From JADKFD01 sp050250665 (GTDB lineage: Bacteria > Pseudomonadota > Gammaproteobacteria > Xanthomonadales > SZUA-5): a stretch of DNA of 64,000 bases. Where the stretch lies: NCBI GenBank assembly GCA_050250665.1, contig JBFWOF010000005.1:62001-126000 (forward strand), in the 5' to 3' direction. This document shows, in pieces, positions 8,985 to 19,705 of this stretch. Made by a program: the position numbers and the translations under genes. Each line of letters opens with the position of its first letter. Position 1 is the first letter of the stretch. Below the pieces are notes generated by a model, which was not told the DNA's origin, ran no database searches, and saw nothing but the letters and a program-made list of their open reading frames with translations.

Positions 8985-9611
8985 TCAAGCCACAACGGCC
9001 TGCGCTGCGTCCTGCGGACGATCTCCTGAGACGGGTCGAATCAGTCTGAAGGTGAGATTGATCCGCTCGGCGACCGGCGCCCGTGTCTTGTCGACGGCAT
9101 GCTGATAAAGCGCCTGAGTCTGGCCCGCCATCAGCAACAGACTGCCGTGCTCCAGGGGCAGCGACAGCCTGATCGGATCAAGGGTACGCGAGCGAAAGCG
9201 CATCGAACGCGTTGCGCCCAGGCTGACCGATGCGATGACCGGTTCCGCTCCGAGTTCTGCCTCGTCATCGGCGTGCCAACCCATGCTGTCCGCGCCGCTG
9301 CGATAGCGATTCACCAGCACGCTGTTGAAGGCACAACCGAGATCCTCCTGCAGGCGCTCGCGCAGGGCCTGCAAAGTGGGAGTCCAGGGCAAGGGCTCGT
9401 GGCGCACGCGCGAATAGCGATAGGCCGCGCCCGGATCGCCAATCCAGGCGGAAAGTCGCGGCGCCGGCAATTCACGCCCAAACATGCGCACCCGGTGCTG
9501 GCTGAAGGGCACTTCCGTCAACAGGGCATTCAAGGCTCCGTCGGCGCTGAACGCCGTCAGCCATCCGCTCAGATAGCCGACCTTGGCGCCCGGCAGCGCG
9601 ATATCCACCAT
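8985..9611 (-). CDS. alkB: Alpha-ketoglutarate-dependent dioxygenase AlkB
   Basis: A 208-aa Fe(II)/2-oxoglutarate dioxygenase that removes alkyl groups from DNA or RNA bases. Iron ligands are H113, D115 (GWHADDE) and H171; R183 and R189 in the RINLTFR stretch bind 2-oxoglutarate. The PxxxxxxG-like and NxYxxGxDxxxWHxD arrangement (NRYRSGADSMGWHADD) is closest to ALKBH2/3-type AlkB. An in-frame GTG at 9632 with an upstream AGG is an alternative start that would add seven residues. Confidence 0.88.
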   Translation of the reverse strand: MVDIALPGAKVGYLSGWLTAFSADGALNALLTEVPFSQHRVRMFGRELPAPRLSAWIGDPGAAYRYSRVRHEPLPWTPTLQALRERLQEDLGCAFNSVLVNRYRSGADSMGWHADDEAELGAEPVIASVSLGATRSMRFRSRTLDPIRLSLPLEHGSLLLMAGQTQALYQHAVDKTRAPVAERINLTFRLIRPVSGDRPQDAAQAVVA

Positions 9612-9709
9612 GCCTGCCAGCGCTTTGATCACTACCGGGGCCTGATCAAGCGCAGTTGCGCTGCCAGCGGCAACGCAATCACTGTCCAGCAGCCATCAGG
9701 ACGACCGCG

Positions 9710-10039
9710 CTATTCCTCAACCACGACGGCATCCGGGGCGTGCTTGCCGACCGAGGCCATGCCGTTGTCGCAGGAGGCATCGCTGGCATACATCTGACTT
9801 TGTCCGATGATCTGATGATTGCCGGCCTTCAGCACGAAATAGGGCCGCCCATCCTTGGCGGTACGCTTCTCGAAACGCGTCGCGTCGGCCGAGTTCTTGC
9901 GCACCGATTCGATGCCATTCAGACATCCATCGCGGGAGGTATAACCCTCGCTGGCGAGGATGGTCTGGCCGTTGCTGGCACACAGGCAGAACTGGAATTC
10001 ACCGTTGGATCGACGGCTGACCACGAATTTTCCGGACAT
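9710..10039 (-). CDS. YegP family protein (UPF0339, two DUF1508 repeats)
   Basis: A 109-aa protein made of two copies of the DUF1508 fold: first repeat GKFVVSRRSNGEFQFCLCASNGQTILASEGYTS..., second RPYFVLKAGNHQIIGQSQMYAS.... Both repeats keep the 'F-x-L-K/C-A-x-N-G-x-x-I-x-x-S-x-x-Y' pattern. E. coli YegP has the same length and architecture; its role is unknown. It is separated from alkB by 98 bases. Confidence 0.85.
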   Translation of the reverse strand: MSGKFVVSRRSNGEFQFCLCASNGQTILASEGYTSRDGCLNGIESVRKNSADATRFEKRTAKDGRPYFVLKAGNHQIIGQSQMYASDASCDNGMASVGKHAPDAVVVEE

Positions 10040-10214
10040 GCGTGACTCCCGTTACCAAGATCGAAATCCGATCGCGGCAAGTCTGCCTGACAATGCGGGC
10101 GACAGGCCAGTAACGAAACTTCAGATCGCAAGCTGCGACCTTACTTGCGCATCAGGCAAATGAGCGTCATTACCGGCCACCGCTGTCGGCCCGTCAGCGA
10201 ACACGGCCTCCGAG

Positions 10215-10292
10215 CTGTAGGAGCGACCTCGCGTCGCGACTGGCCAGTCGCAGGTCCGCACCCATGGTCGCGCCGCAAGGGCGCTCCTACAG
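10215..10292. repeat. REP pair (BIME), GTAGGAGCGACC family
   Basis: CTGTAGGAGCGACCTCGCGTC on the left and its diverged inverse (...CGCAAGGGCGCTCCTACAG) on the right enclose about 30 bases. The same unit occurs at 23066-23132, 32944-32968, 33030-33153 and 41796-41936. Confidence 0.85.
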
Positions 10293-10374
10293 TCAAGCTG
10301 CCGGTTCATGGCCTGTGGGCAGAGCCTGTCCGGGACGGGCGGCTCTCCATGAACCCATGTCGTCAGTTGTTGAT

Positions 10375-10459
10375 GCGTCATTGCGAGGAGCGCAGCGACG
10401 AAGCAATCCAGGGTAGCGCCGCAAGCGCCTGGATTGCTTCGCTACGCTCGCAATGACGC
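10375..10459. repeat. 'GCGTCATTGCGAGGAGCGCA' palindromic element, copy 1
   Basis: The arms (gcgtcattgcgaggagcg... and ...gctcgcaatgacgc) are imperfect inverse complements, with an inner pair built on aagcaatccag / ctggattgctt. Three more copies lie at 24531-24624, 34374-34471 and 35796-35893. Confidence 0.85.
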
Positions 10460-10474
10460 ACAGGGCAGGAGCGC

Positions 10475-11845
10475 TCACGGCCCTCCCAGCAGCGCCTCGA
10501 TGCGCTCACCCAGCGCCATCAGCTGCAGATCACTGCCCATGGGCCCCAGCAGCTGCAAGCCCAGCGGCATGCCATCCCTGGACAGACCCATCGGCAAACT
10601 CAGGGCAGGAATCCCGGCGAAATTGGCGAAGCTGGTCAGATCCGCCTGGTTCACTGGCACGGCTTCACCAAAGGCGAAAGCTGCTTGCGGTGTGGTCGGT
10701 GTCAGCAACACGTCGACGTGTGCGAAGACTTCGCGTGCCTTGACGACGGCGCGATCCAGCAACTGCCGTGCCGCGGCCAGATCCACCGCGCTGCGCGATC
10801 GGGCAAAAGCCAGCATCTGCCGCAATACCGGGGAAAACAGTTCCGGCTGTGCCGCCAGATCGGCCGCGTGCACCAGATTCATCTCGGCCTCGCAGAGCAA
10901 CAGCCCAGCCCTGCGCGAGCGTCCGAAATCGATTTCGTCAAAACTCACGGACTCGGTTCGGGGGAGCAAGGGCTTCAGCCGCAGCAAGGCCCGCTCGAAG
11001 CAATCAACGACATCGACATCCATCCCGTGGCGGTGCAGATGACCGAGCACACCCACGCGCAGGCGCTCGGGCGCGCGCTCGGCGTGAGCCAACGGCACCA
11101 GACGCGACTCCGGATCGTGCAGGTCAGCGCCCGAGATCTGCTGCAGCACCGCAGCCAGATCGGTGCAGCTGCGCGCCATTGGACCGACGTGATCAAGCCG
11201 CCGCGAGGCCGTCACCAGTCCGCGCTGCGACACCCGCCCGGCGCTCGGTTTCAGGGCTACCACCCCACAATAGGCCGCGGGAATACGCACCGAACCCATG
11301 CTGTCGGTGCCCAGACTGAGCGCGCACAGGTGAGCGGCCAGTGCCGCCGCCGAGCCGCCACTGGAACCGCCCGGCGTGTAGCCGGGGCGCAGCGGGTTGT
11401 GGCAGCGACCGTAGAAGGGATTGTCGCTGTCAGCGCCCAGAGCACCCTCGTGCAGATGCAGTTTGCCAAGGAAAACCGCACCGGCACGCCGCAGCTTGGC
11501 CACGCAATGAGCATCCTCGGAGGCGATCCGTTGCCGCCGCACTTCCATGCCGGCGGTGAGCGGCATGCCGGCCACGGCAATATTGTCCTTGATGCCGAAG
11601 GGAATGCCATCTAGGGGATGGTGCGCGCTGCCGCGGGCGCGACGTTCGTCGCTGGCCGCTGCCTGGGCCAACGCCCCAGCCTCGTCCACGTGCAGATAGG
11701 CGTTGATCTGGCCGTTGCAGCGCTCGATCTGCTGCAGATAGGCGCGGGTCAACTCGACCGCGCTGAGCCTTCCGTCCGCCAGCGCCGCGGCGGCGGCGAC
11801 CGCGCCCAGCGCTGCCGGATCACCCTCGGGTGGCCTGAAGTTCAC
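10475..11845 (-). CDS. Amidase signature family hydrolase (GatA-like fold)
   Basis: A 456-aa amidase with the Ser-cis-Ser-Lys triad: K86 in FGIKDN, cis-serine S161 in PGGSSGGS, and nucleophile S185 in DSMGSVRIP. The substrate cannot be told from sequence; allophanate hydrolase-type and general amide hydrolases share this layout, and no gatB or gatC lies nearby, so it is probably not the tRNA amidotransferase. It starts with GTG at 11845 in a GTGA overlap with the stop of the upstream peptidase gene, so the two hydrolases are made together. Confidence 0.85.
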   Translation of the reverse strand: MNFRPPEGDPAALGAVAAAAALADGRLSAVELTRAYLQQIERCNGQINAYLHVDEAGALAQAAASDERRARGSAHHPLDGIPFGIKDNIAVAGMPLTAGMEVRRQRIASEDAHCVAKLRRAGAVFLGKLHLHEGALGADSDNPFYGRCHNPLRPGYTPGGSSGGSAAALAAHLCALSLGTDSMGSVRIPAAYCGVVALKPSAGRVSQRGLVTASRRLDHVGPMARSCTDLAAVLQQISGADLHDPESRLVPLAHAERAPERLRVGVLGHLHRHGMDVDVVDCFERALLRLKPLLPRTESVSFDEIDFGRSRRAGLLLCEAEMNLVHAADLAAQPELFSPVLRQMLAFARSRSAVDLAAARQLLDRAVVKAREVFAHVDVLLTPTTPQAAFAFGEAVPVNQADLTSFANFAGIPALSLPMGLSRDGMPLGLQLLGPMGSDLQLMALGERIEALLGGP

Positions 11846-13830
11846 GGCGCCGGGGGCAGCAGATGCTGATCCAGGAACTGGATCACCGCTTCGGTCATGC
11901 GGTCACGGTTGCTCTTCTTGCGGAAGCCGTGTCCCTCATCCAGTGCCAGCATGAACCAGGCGGTTTCGCCGTTGTCACGCACCGCCTTCAGTATCTGCTC
12001 GGCCTCGCTGCGGGGTACGCGCGGGTCGTTGGCGCCCTGAATCACGAACAGCGGCCGCCGGATCTGGTGCGCCTGGGTCAATGGCGAGATTTCGTGCAGG
12101 AACTGGCGCATTTCCGGGTCGCGCTCATCGCCATATTCGGGTCGGCGCTGGTCGACTCGATAGGGATTGGTGTTTTCCAGAAAGGTCACGAAATTGCTGA
12201 TGCCGACGATGTCGACACCAGCCCGCAGAAACTCCGAATAACGCACCATGGATGACAGAACCATGTAGCCGCCGTAGCTGCCGCCGTAGACAGCGACGCG
12301 TTTGGAATCAAATTCGGGCTGGGTGCCGATCCACCCGATCAGGGCGCCGATGTCCAGCACCGAATCCTCGCGTTTGCGGCCGTTGTCCAGCGCGAGGTAG
12401 GCCTTGCCGTAGCCCGAGGACCCACGCACGTTCGGCACCACCACGGCGACACCGCGCTCGCGCACCAGAAACTGGATGAACTCGCTGAAACGCGGCCGCG
12501 CCTGCGATTCCGGGCCACCATGAATCATGATCAGCACCGGGAACGGCCCATCGCCAACCGGCGTGTACACGTGGGCCGGAATTTGCCGCGGCGTGTTCAT
12601 CCGGTCGGGATCGGTGTCGAAGGCGCCGTAACGGATGATCCGCGGCATCACGAACTGGTTGGGATCCAGCCCGCCGGTTTCGCCGCGGGTCCAGCGGGTC
12701 AGCGTGCCGGAGTTGAGCATGCGCGAGAACACGTCGCCGGGCACCTGCGGTCCGCTGATGGTAAAGCCGATTTCGGTGCCGGCGCGGTTGAACAGCGCCT
12801 TCGGAATGACGCCCTGATCGAGCACGACCGAGCTGATCTCCTGCATGCTGTTGTGCCGGTCGTAGACCTTCACCGTGCTGCTGGCATCGACATTGCGCAA
12901 CACTGCAAGATAGCGCCCGTCGGCGCTCAGATCGATGCCTTCGATGTCCCAGATGTCGCGCGTGAACAAGGGCACCACGACGCCGGTATCCATCTCGACG
13001 CGCACCAGACCCACGGTTTCACCCAGGGCATCGCTGATGACGAAGACATTGCGGCCGTCACGGTCAAAGCGGGCGTCGCCATCGAAACTGGTTTCGCCGC
13101 CCACCTGCAGCCGGCGCAGCTTACCGGTGCCGATGTCCAGCACAAAGATGCGGGCATCGCTGATCGAAAAGCGCTGCTGTACCAGCAACTGGCTGCCGTC
13201 CGGCGAGAAATCCAGTGGGTACCAGGAGCCGCCCTCCTTCAGCACCAGCCGATGCGGCTCGATATCGCTCATGTCGCCGACCCAGACATCGAAATCGCGG
13301 CCGTTACGGGCCGTGCTGGAATAGGCAAAATGGCGGCCGTCGGCCGCCACAACCACGCTTTCGTTACGCGATTTACCGTCGGTCAGCATGCGCGTGCGAC
13401 CATCGGCAAAACTCAGGAAGTGCAATTGGTAGTACTCGTTGCCGCCCACATCCTTGGCAAAGATGGCGCCGTTGACATCGGGATTCGGGCTGATCCATGC
13501 CTGCACCACCGGTTCGTCGAAGAAAGTCAGCTGTGTACGCATGCCATCAGGCTGATTGATCCTCGCCAGCTGCGGTACGTCACCAAAGCGCAGCGACACC
13601 AGGATGCCCGAATCATCCGGCAGCCATCCAATCAGGTCGGCCGGTCGCGTGTTTTGGTAGCGGGCCAGGCGCTCGCCGAGCTCGGCCGAACGTTCGGGCA
13701 CACCGTCGAGTACCAGATTGCCGCTGACGCTGGCGGCCGGCGCCTGGATCGGCGCTGGCTTGGGGGCGGTGGCGCAGGCACCGGCGAGGACCGTCAGCAA
13801 GGCGACGGTGATCGATTTCCACAAGGTCAT
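11842..13830 (-). CDS. S9 family prolyl-oligopeptidase-type lipoprotein peptidase
   Basis: A 662-aa serine peptidase with an N-terminal beta-propeller (about 60-400) and a C-terminal alpha/beta hydrolase domain. Triad: S518 in GGSYGGYM, D602 in GANDPRVP, H634 in DEGHGF, as in dipeptidyl/acylaminoacyl peptidases. The N-terminus MTLWKSITVALLTVLAGAC is a lipoprotein signal, so the enzyme is probably anchored in the cell envelope. The ATG at 13830 places an AGGATGG-like site upstream; an earlier ATG (13845) is possible. It overlaps the amidase start and is divergent from the acyl-CoA dehydrogenase. Confidence 0.9.
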   Translation of the reverse strand: MTLWKSITVALLTVLAGACATAPKPAPIQAPAASVSGNLVLDGVPERSAELGERLARYQNTRPADLIGWLPDDSGILVSLRFGDVPQLARINQPDGMRTQLTFFDEPVVQAWISPNPDVNGAIFAKDVGGNEYYQLHFLSFADGRTRMLTDGKSRNESVVVAADGRHFAYSSTARNGRDFDVWVGDMSDIEPHRLVLKEGGSWYPLDFSPDGSQLLVQQRFSISDARIFVLDIGTGKLRRLQVGGETSFDGDARFDRDGRNVFVISDALGETVGLVRVEMDTGVVVPLFTRDIWDIEGIDLSADGRYLAVLRNVDASSTVKVYDRHNSMQEISSVVLDQGVIPKALFNRAGTEIGFTISGPQVPGDVFSRMLNSGTLTRWTRGETGGLDPNQFVMPRIIRYGAFDTDPDRMNTPRQIPAHVYTPVGDGPFPVLIMIHGGPESQARPRFSEFIQFLVRERGVAVVVPNVRGSSGYGKAYLALDNGRKREDSVLDIGALIGWIGTQPEFDSKRVAVYGGSYGGYMVLSSMVRYSEFLRAGVDIVGISNFVTFLENTNPYRVDQRRPEYGDERDPEMRQFLHEISPLTQAHQIRRPLFVIQGANDPRVPRSEAEQILKAVRDNGETAWFMLALDEGHGFRKKSNRDRMTEAVIQFLDQHLLPPAP

Positions 13831-14015
13831 CGGTGTGTTTCCCATCCTTTCGTAGCCGCGAAGTATAGGCATGCGCCCTGCACCAGACCCGGCTACGGAT
13901 GACCAGCGCATGCACTGCGGGCGTTTTTTGCAGATCCGTGATGCTCCACGGGATAGAATCGGTGGTTTCAGCGCGCAAGCGCCGCCCTCTTCCCCCTGTC
14001 GGAGTCAAGCACACC

Positions 14016-15179
<1,164 letters not shown>

Positions 15180-15190
15180 GGACGGCGTAC

Positions 15191-15344
15191 GAGGGCACGA
15201 GAAGGCGCGGAGCAGCGGAGTACACCGTGGGAGCGGGCTCTGCCCGCGAGCTTCTGCGGGGATTGGCTGAAAGCAATCGCGGGCAGAGCCCGCTCCCACA
15301 GGTGGAGCCAGCGGCGTGTGCTGTGCCAGCCTTTTCGTGCCCTC
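15191..15344. repeat. Nested inverted repeat between convergent genes, likely bidirectional terminator
   Basis: The outer arms (15191-15206, gagggcacgagaaggc, and 15329-15344) match at 15 of 16 positions. The inner arms (15227-15249, GTGGGAGCGGGCTCTGCCCG..., and 15277-15299) are exact inverse complements over 23 bases. It lies between the stops of the acyl-CoA dehydrogenase and mgtE, where a shared transcription end is expected, though it lacks a T-run. Confidence 0.75.
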
Positions 15345-15360
15345 CTGCCCTCGTCCAACG

Positions 15361-16719
15361 CTAGAGCAGGAACATCGTCCCCAGCCCCAGAAAGGCCAGA
15401 AAACCGATCACATCGGTGACCGTGGTCAGCACCACGCCACCGGCCAGCGCCGGATCGACGGCGAAGCGCTTGAGCAACAGCGGAATCAACACGCCTGAGA
15501 AGGCCGCGAACAGCAGATTGATGATGATCGCGGCGGCTATGACCGCGGCGATGCGCCAGTCGCCGAACCAGGCCCAGGCCACCAGGGCGATCACCAGTGC
15601 CCAGAGCAGGCCGTTGAGGGCGCCGATGGCCAGTTCGCGCGAGACCAGATCGCGGGCGTTGTCCCAACTGACCTGACCCAGCGCCAGTCCGCGCACGATC
15701 AGCGTCAAGGTCTGGGTGCCGGCCACGCCACCCATGCTGGCCACCACCGGCATCAGCACCGCCAGGGCCACGATCTGCTCCAGCGTATGGGCAAACTTGC
15801 CGATCACCCAGGCGGCGAGAAAGGCCGTCAGCAGATTGATCCCCAGCCACACGGCACGGCGCTTGCTGGCCAGCGCCACCGGCGCAAACATGTCTTCTTC
15901 TTCATTGAGGCCGGCCATGGACATCAGGTCATGCTCGGCGCGATCGCGCACCAGGTCGATGACGTCATCGACGGTGATGCGTCCGACCAGGCGGTTGTCG
16001 CCATCGACCACCGGCGCCGACACATAGCGGTTGTTCTCGAATTCCTCGGCCACGTGATCCAGCGTGGCGCTGGCGCGGATGGCCGGATGCGAGTCATCGA
16101 CGATTTCGGCGATGGTGCGTTCCGGCGCCGAGGTGAGCAAGGCGGTCAAGGCCACCCGGCCGATGTAGCGACCATTGCGGTTGATGACGAACAGATGATC
16201 GGTGTGCTCGGGCATCTCGTCGTGCATGCGCAGGAAACGCAGCACCACATCGACGGCGACGTCGGCGCGCACGGTGATCACGTCGGTGTTCATCAGGCGC
16301 CCGGCGCTGTCTTCCGGGTAGGACAGCACCTGCTCCAGGCGATCGCGGTTCTCGCGATCCATGCCGCGCAGCAGTTCCTCGATCAGCTGCTGCGGCAGAT
16401 CCTCGACCAGATCGGCGAGGTCATCGATATCCAGCGAGTTCAGCGCCGAGATCAGTTCCTCGTTGTCCATTTCCCGCACGAGGCTGTCACGCACCTCGTC
16501 GGCCACATGGACCAGCACCTCGCCATCGTCGTCCGGATCGACCAGACCCCAGACCACCCGGCGCTTGTCCGGACGCAACGATTCCAGTACGCGTGCGATC
16601 TCACCGGGGGTAAGCGTATCCAGCATGCGCTTGACCGGCGCCAGACGTCCGCTTTCCAGGGCTTCGGAGAGCAGACGCAACTGACGCGTCTTGCGATCGT
16701 AAAACTCGCTCTCGCTCAT
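15361..16719 (-). CDS. mgtE: Magnesium transporter MgtE
   Basis: A 452-aa Mg2+ channel. The acidic N domain (about 1-130; DLVEDLPQQLIEELLRGM) is followed by two CBS domains (about 135-260; MNTDVITVRADVAV..., RYVSAPVVDGDNRLVGRI) and five transmembrane helices (about 285-452) with the conserved MPVVASMGGVAGTQTL and the Asp-rich pore segment VVLTTVTDVIGF. In known structures the N and CBS domains close the pore when cytosolic Mg2+ is high. Length is normal. No M-box type leader was recognised in the 170 bases upstream. Confidence 0.95.
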   Translation of the reverse strand: MSESEFYDRKTRQLRLLSEALESGRLAPVKRMLDTLTPGEIARVLESLRPDKRRVVWGLVDPDDDGEVLVHVADEVRDSLVREMDNEELISALNSLDIDDLADLVEDLPQQLIEELLRGMDRENRDRLEQVLSYPEDSAGRLMNTDVITVRADVAVDVVLRFLRMHDEMPEHTDHLFVINRNGRYIGRVALTALLTSAPERTIAEIVDDSHPAIRASATLDHVAEEFENNRYVSAPVVDGDNRLVGRITVDDVIDLVRDRAEHDLMSMAGLNEEEDMFAPVALASKRRAVWLGINLLTAFLAAWVIGKFAHTLEQIVALAVLMPVVASMGGVAGTQTLTLIVRGLALGQVSWDNARDLVSRELAIGALNGLLWALVIALVAWAWFGDWRIAAVIAAAIIINLLFAAFSGVLIPLLLKRFAVDPALAGGVVLTTVTDVIGFLAFLGLGTMFLL

Positions 16720-16891
16720 TCCGTGTGCTCCCTTGCTGCCGTGGCCGGCAGCATACGGAAGTGCGCGTGGATGCGAAGCTCAGATGCGCCGAACTTGCCT
16801 TGAATCAGTCAGGCTTGGGTGACGTGGTTACGGGGCACGGGAAGAGGCTACGGGTTGTTGGCTCTCGCAGGTTCGGCTCGGTCTCAACGCC

Positions 16892-17434
16892 TTATGCGGT
16901 TCCGGCCAGCGCGTGCAGCTTGAGCACCGTGGCCCAGTTCCGGCAGGTCACCCACTTTCTGCCGACCTTGCCCAACAGCGCTTCTCCCGCCTTGCTCTCG
17001 AGGATGCCGGAAGCGCACAGCAGGTAGGCGGCATCGCTGCCGAGCGCAAAGCGTTCGGGGGCTTTGACCAGCGCCTCAATGGCAGTGAGTTGCTGCAAGT
17101 GCTGCGGCGTCTGCGCGAAGGCCACCAGAAAACGCGCGTGATCGGCTTCGTCGACCGCGATCGGACATCCTGACACGATGGCCTCCAGTTCCGCGGCACT
17201 CTTGACGATGACCGGAACCTCGAAGTCCAGCTTCGATGTCAGCGCCGCAGCAATTCGGGCTGCAAGTTCAGCCGGATCTTGTGACTCGGCCTGGAACACG
17301 GCATTGCCGCTGTTGAGCAGCGTCGCCACCTCGGTGCAGCCGAGTTCTGTCAGCAAATCCCTGAGCAGTGCCATCGGCACTCGCTTGGCCTTGCCTACAT
17401 TGATCCCACGCAGCAGAGCGATGTACGCGGGCAT
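16892..17434 (-). CDS. DUF1697 domain protein
   Basis: A 180-aa DUF1697 protein with the family opening YIALLRGINVGKAKRVPMALL and the downstream LNSGNAVFQ. The family is soluble and of unknown function, common as a single gene in bacteria. The start ATG at 17434 gives the canonical N-terminus. It is transcribed away from the TonB receptor gene by 177 bases in the same direction and has no obvious operon partner. Confidence 0.9.
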   Translation of the reverse strand: MPAYIALLRGINVGKAKRVPMALLRDLLTELGCTEVATLLNSGNAVFQAESQDPAELAARIAAALTSKLDFEVPVIVKSAAELEAIVSGCPIAVDEADHARFLVAFAQTPQHLQQLTAIEALVKAPERFALGSDAAYLLCASGILESKAGEALLGKVGRKWVTCRNWATVLKLHALAGTA

Positions 17435-17611
17435 GGGGGCAACCTCATAAGCTGAGCGGCGACTGACATGATAGCCACTTGCTCACCAAATATGTCGCAA
17501 GCCATTGATTTCAATGCAGGTGCCATCCTGGCCGCGAAGCGGTCAACGTGACCTACTTCCACGGCTTGAGGCGCGAATCAGCACGCCGCCAGGGGCGACC
17601 CTGACTCTTCC

Positions 17612-19705
17612 TTACTGAAACCGGTACGCCACCGAAGCCCAGTACGTGCGTGCCGGCATGCGGTAGTAGCTGGCATCGCCCAGTTCGCTTTCGGAAATGC
17701 CGTCGCGGCGATCGCTGAGATTGCTGCCGTCCACGCGCCAGGTCCATTCACCGGCGCTGTAGCTGACGCCGGCATCCCAGGTGGCGTAGGACGGCGCCAC
17801 CGCGGTGTTGCGCTGGTTGTAGAAGCGCTCACCGACATAATTGCCGGTCACTGTCAGGTTGAGCCCGCTCAAGGGCGACCAGTCCAGACCCAGGGCGCTC
17901 AGGTGCTGCGGCGACATCTCCTGCTGGTTGCCCAGCAATTGCCGCGGCGAGGTGCCAAACACGCGGAAGTAATCACCGAAACTGGTGTCGTGCCAGGCAA
18001 AGCGGCCCAGCAGCTTGAGCTGTTCGCTGACGGCAAGATCCGCCTCCAGCTCCACGCCCTTCAAGTGCAAGGTGCCGGCATTGGCCAGGCCCGGTCTGCC
18101 GTTGATCACCTGCGGCACGACGATGTTGCGGAAATCCATGTAGAAGGCCGACAGATCCCACTGCAGACGGCGATCCGCCAGGGTGCCGCGCAGACCCATC
18201 TCGCCGCTGGTGGCGTACTCGGGCTCCAGAATCTCGGGTTCGGCTTCGGGTCCGAAATCCACCACCGCCGGCTTGAAGGTGCTCTTGTAGTTGGCATAGG
18301 CGGTGAGGCTGTCATCAGCCTGCGCCCACAGCCGATAGCTCGTGCCCAGCGCTCCACTCAGGCGATTGACCGTGCGGGTATCGCCCTCGCCTTCCACCTC
18401 GGCGGCACCGGGATCGCGCTCGCTGGTATCGCGGTTCTCGTGGGTGTGGTTGAGACGGATCCCGGCGTCGATGCGCCAGTCTTCATAGGCCTGGAACTGC
18501 CAATCGGCGTACAGGCCAAGGAAATTACGTTCCGCGTCGATCTCGGTGATCTCCTCGACCGGGCGGCTGCCCGATGAGGGCGGATTGAAACCCGACAGTG
18601 CGACTCGATAGTCGAAATTGTCGCTGCGCTGATCGCCCTGTCCGGCCAACCAGTCGGCGCCGAAGATCAGGCGACTGCGCTCGCTGAGCTCGCGATCCCA
18701 ATGCAGATCCAGATAGAAATCGTCGACGCTGCGATCCTGTTTGAAGCCGGCCGCATTGTTGCCGGTTGCCGCGGTGAAATCCTCGCCGAGAAAGCCGCGC
18801 ACCAGATCCTGGTTGCTGTGCGACACCGCCGCCAGCGCGCTGAAGGCGCCCAATCCGGTGTCCTGACTGTAGCGCGCGACCAGATGCACGCGGTCCTCGT
18901 CAATTCGGGCGTCGGCCGGATGCTGGTTGCTGTCGATGGGCACCAGCGGCGAGAGCACGGCGCCGGCTCGCGGCGACGGGCTGGCTGGATCCTGGCGCAG
19001 GAAGGACAGGTCCAGATCCAGGCCAAACTCGCCGGCGGCCAGCGGCATTGCCAACCGGTACAGGGCATGGGCGCGGTCATAGCCGGCGCGGTCGGCAGAC
19101 CAGTCGATCTTCTCGGCGTCAAGCAACAAGGATTGCTTGACCTCACCCATCGGCGCCAGTGGCAGCGCCAGCGCGCCACGGTAGCTGCCACGACTGCCGA
19201 ATCCGAAACTGAGCTCGCCCGGGCCTTCGCCGGCGGCGTGGTGAATCACATGAATCACGCCGACGAATGCGGTGGCACCGTAGCTCACTGGAGCCGCGCC
19301 GCGGAGCACTTCGATGCGCTCGACATTGGCGAGATCCAGACTGGCCAGCGCCGGCGTGAAGGCACCGCCCCAGGGCACACCATCCACCACCAGCAGGAAG
19401 GCGTCGAACTCGCGCAGACCCCAGAAGGCCGGCACCGAGGATGCTGGCCCACCATCGCCACCCTGGGAAATCTCGACCCCGGCCACGCGCGCCAGCGCAG
19501 AACGCAGATCAGTGGCGCCGCGCTCGCGCAGTTCCTCCCCACTGATCACCGTCACCCGGCTGCTGGCGCTGCTCACCTGCTGCGCAATCTTGCTGCTGGT
19601 GACTTCGATCGCATCCATCCGCACGCTGTCGGCGGCGAAAGCCGAACCGGCCAGAGCGATGGCGATGGCTGCGCTCAGGCAACCGAGAGAAATGGGCGTG
19701 CGCAT
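17612..19705 (-). CDS. TonB-dependent outer-membrane receptor
   Basis: A 697-aa receptor with signal peptide (cleavage after AFA, residue about 24), a TonB-box-like DAIEVTSSK, plug domain (about 45-160; VTVISGEELRERGATDLRSAL, then LANVERIEVLRGAAPVSYG) and a 22-strand barrel ending YWASVAYRFQ; the usual terminal Phe is followed by one extra Gln. The plug is of the CirA/BtuB type, but the substrate (siderophore, vitamin or sugar) cannot be read. Immediately upstream of the ATG is a short structured leader (19706-19774). No ABC transporter or TonB gene is adjacent. Confidence 0.9.
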   Translation of the reverse strand: MRTPISLGCLSAAIAIALAGSAFAADSVRMDAIEVTSSKIAQQVSSASSRVTVISGEELRERGATDLRSALARVAGVEISQGGDGGPASSVPAFWGLREFDAFLLVVDGVPWGGAFTPALASLDLANVERIEVLRGAAPVSYGATAFVGVIHVIHHAAGEGPGELSFGFGSRGSYRGALALPLAPMGEVKQSLLLDAEKIDWSADRAGYDRAHALYRLAMPLAAGEFGLDLDLSFLRQDPASPSPRAGAVLSPLVPIDSNQHPADARIDEDRVHLVARYSQDTGLGAFSALAAVSHSNQDLVRGFLGEDFTAATGNNAAGFKQDRSVDDFYLDLHWDRELSERSRLIFGADWLAGQGDQRSDNFDYRVALSGFNPPSSGSRPVEEITEIDAERNFLGLYADWQFQAYEDWRIDAGIRLNHTHENRDTSERDPGAAEVEGEGDTRTVNRLSGALGTSYRLWAQADDSLTAYANYKSTFKPAVVDFGPEAEPEILEPEYATSGEMGLRGTLADRRLQWDLSAFYMDFRNIVVPQVINGRPGLANAGTLHLKGVELEADLAVSEQLKLLGRFAWHDTSFGDYFRVFGTSPRQLLGNQQEMSPQHLSALGLDWSPLSGLNLTVTGNYVGERFYNQRNTAVAPSYATWDAGVSYSAGEWTWRVDGSNLSDRRDGISESELGDASYYRMPARTYWASVAYRFQ

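Larger units (their letters stand above)
10040..10474. other. Intergenic region with two palindromic elements and no gene
   Basis: This 435-base gap between the amidase and yegP-type genes contains a REP pair (10215-10292) and a 'tcattgcgag' element (10375-10459). Short frames over the repeats have no family resemblance or ribosome site. Confidence 0.7.

Noticed and set aside
10475..11845. GatA subunit of the tRNA amidotransferase
   Set aside because: No gatB or gatC nearby and it is coupled to a peptidase; the general amidase call is safer.
12520..13902. Long plus-strand frame opposite the S9 peptidase
   Set aside because: Shadow of a gene with a complete catalytic triad.
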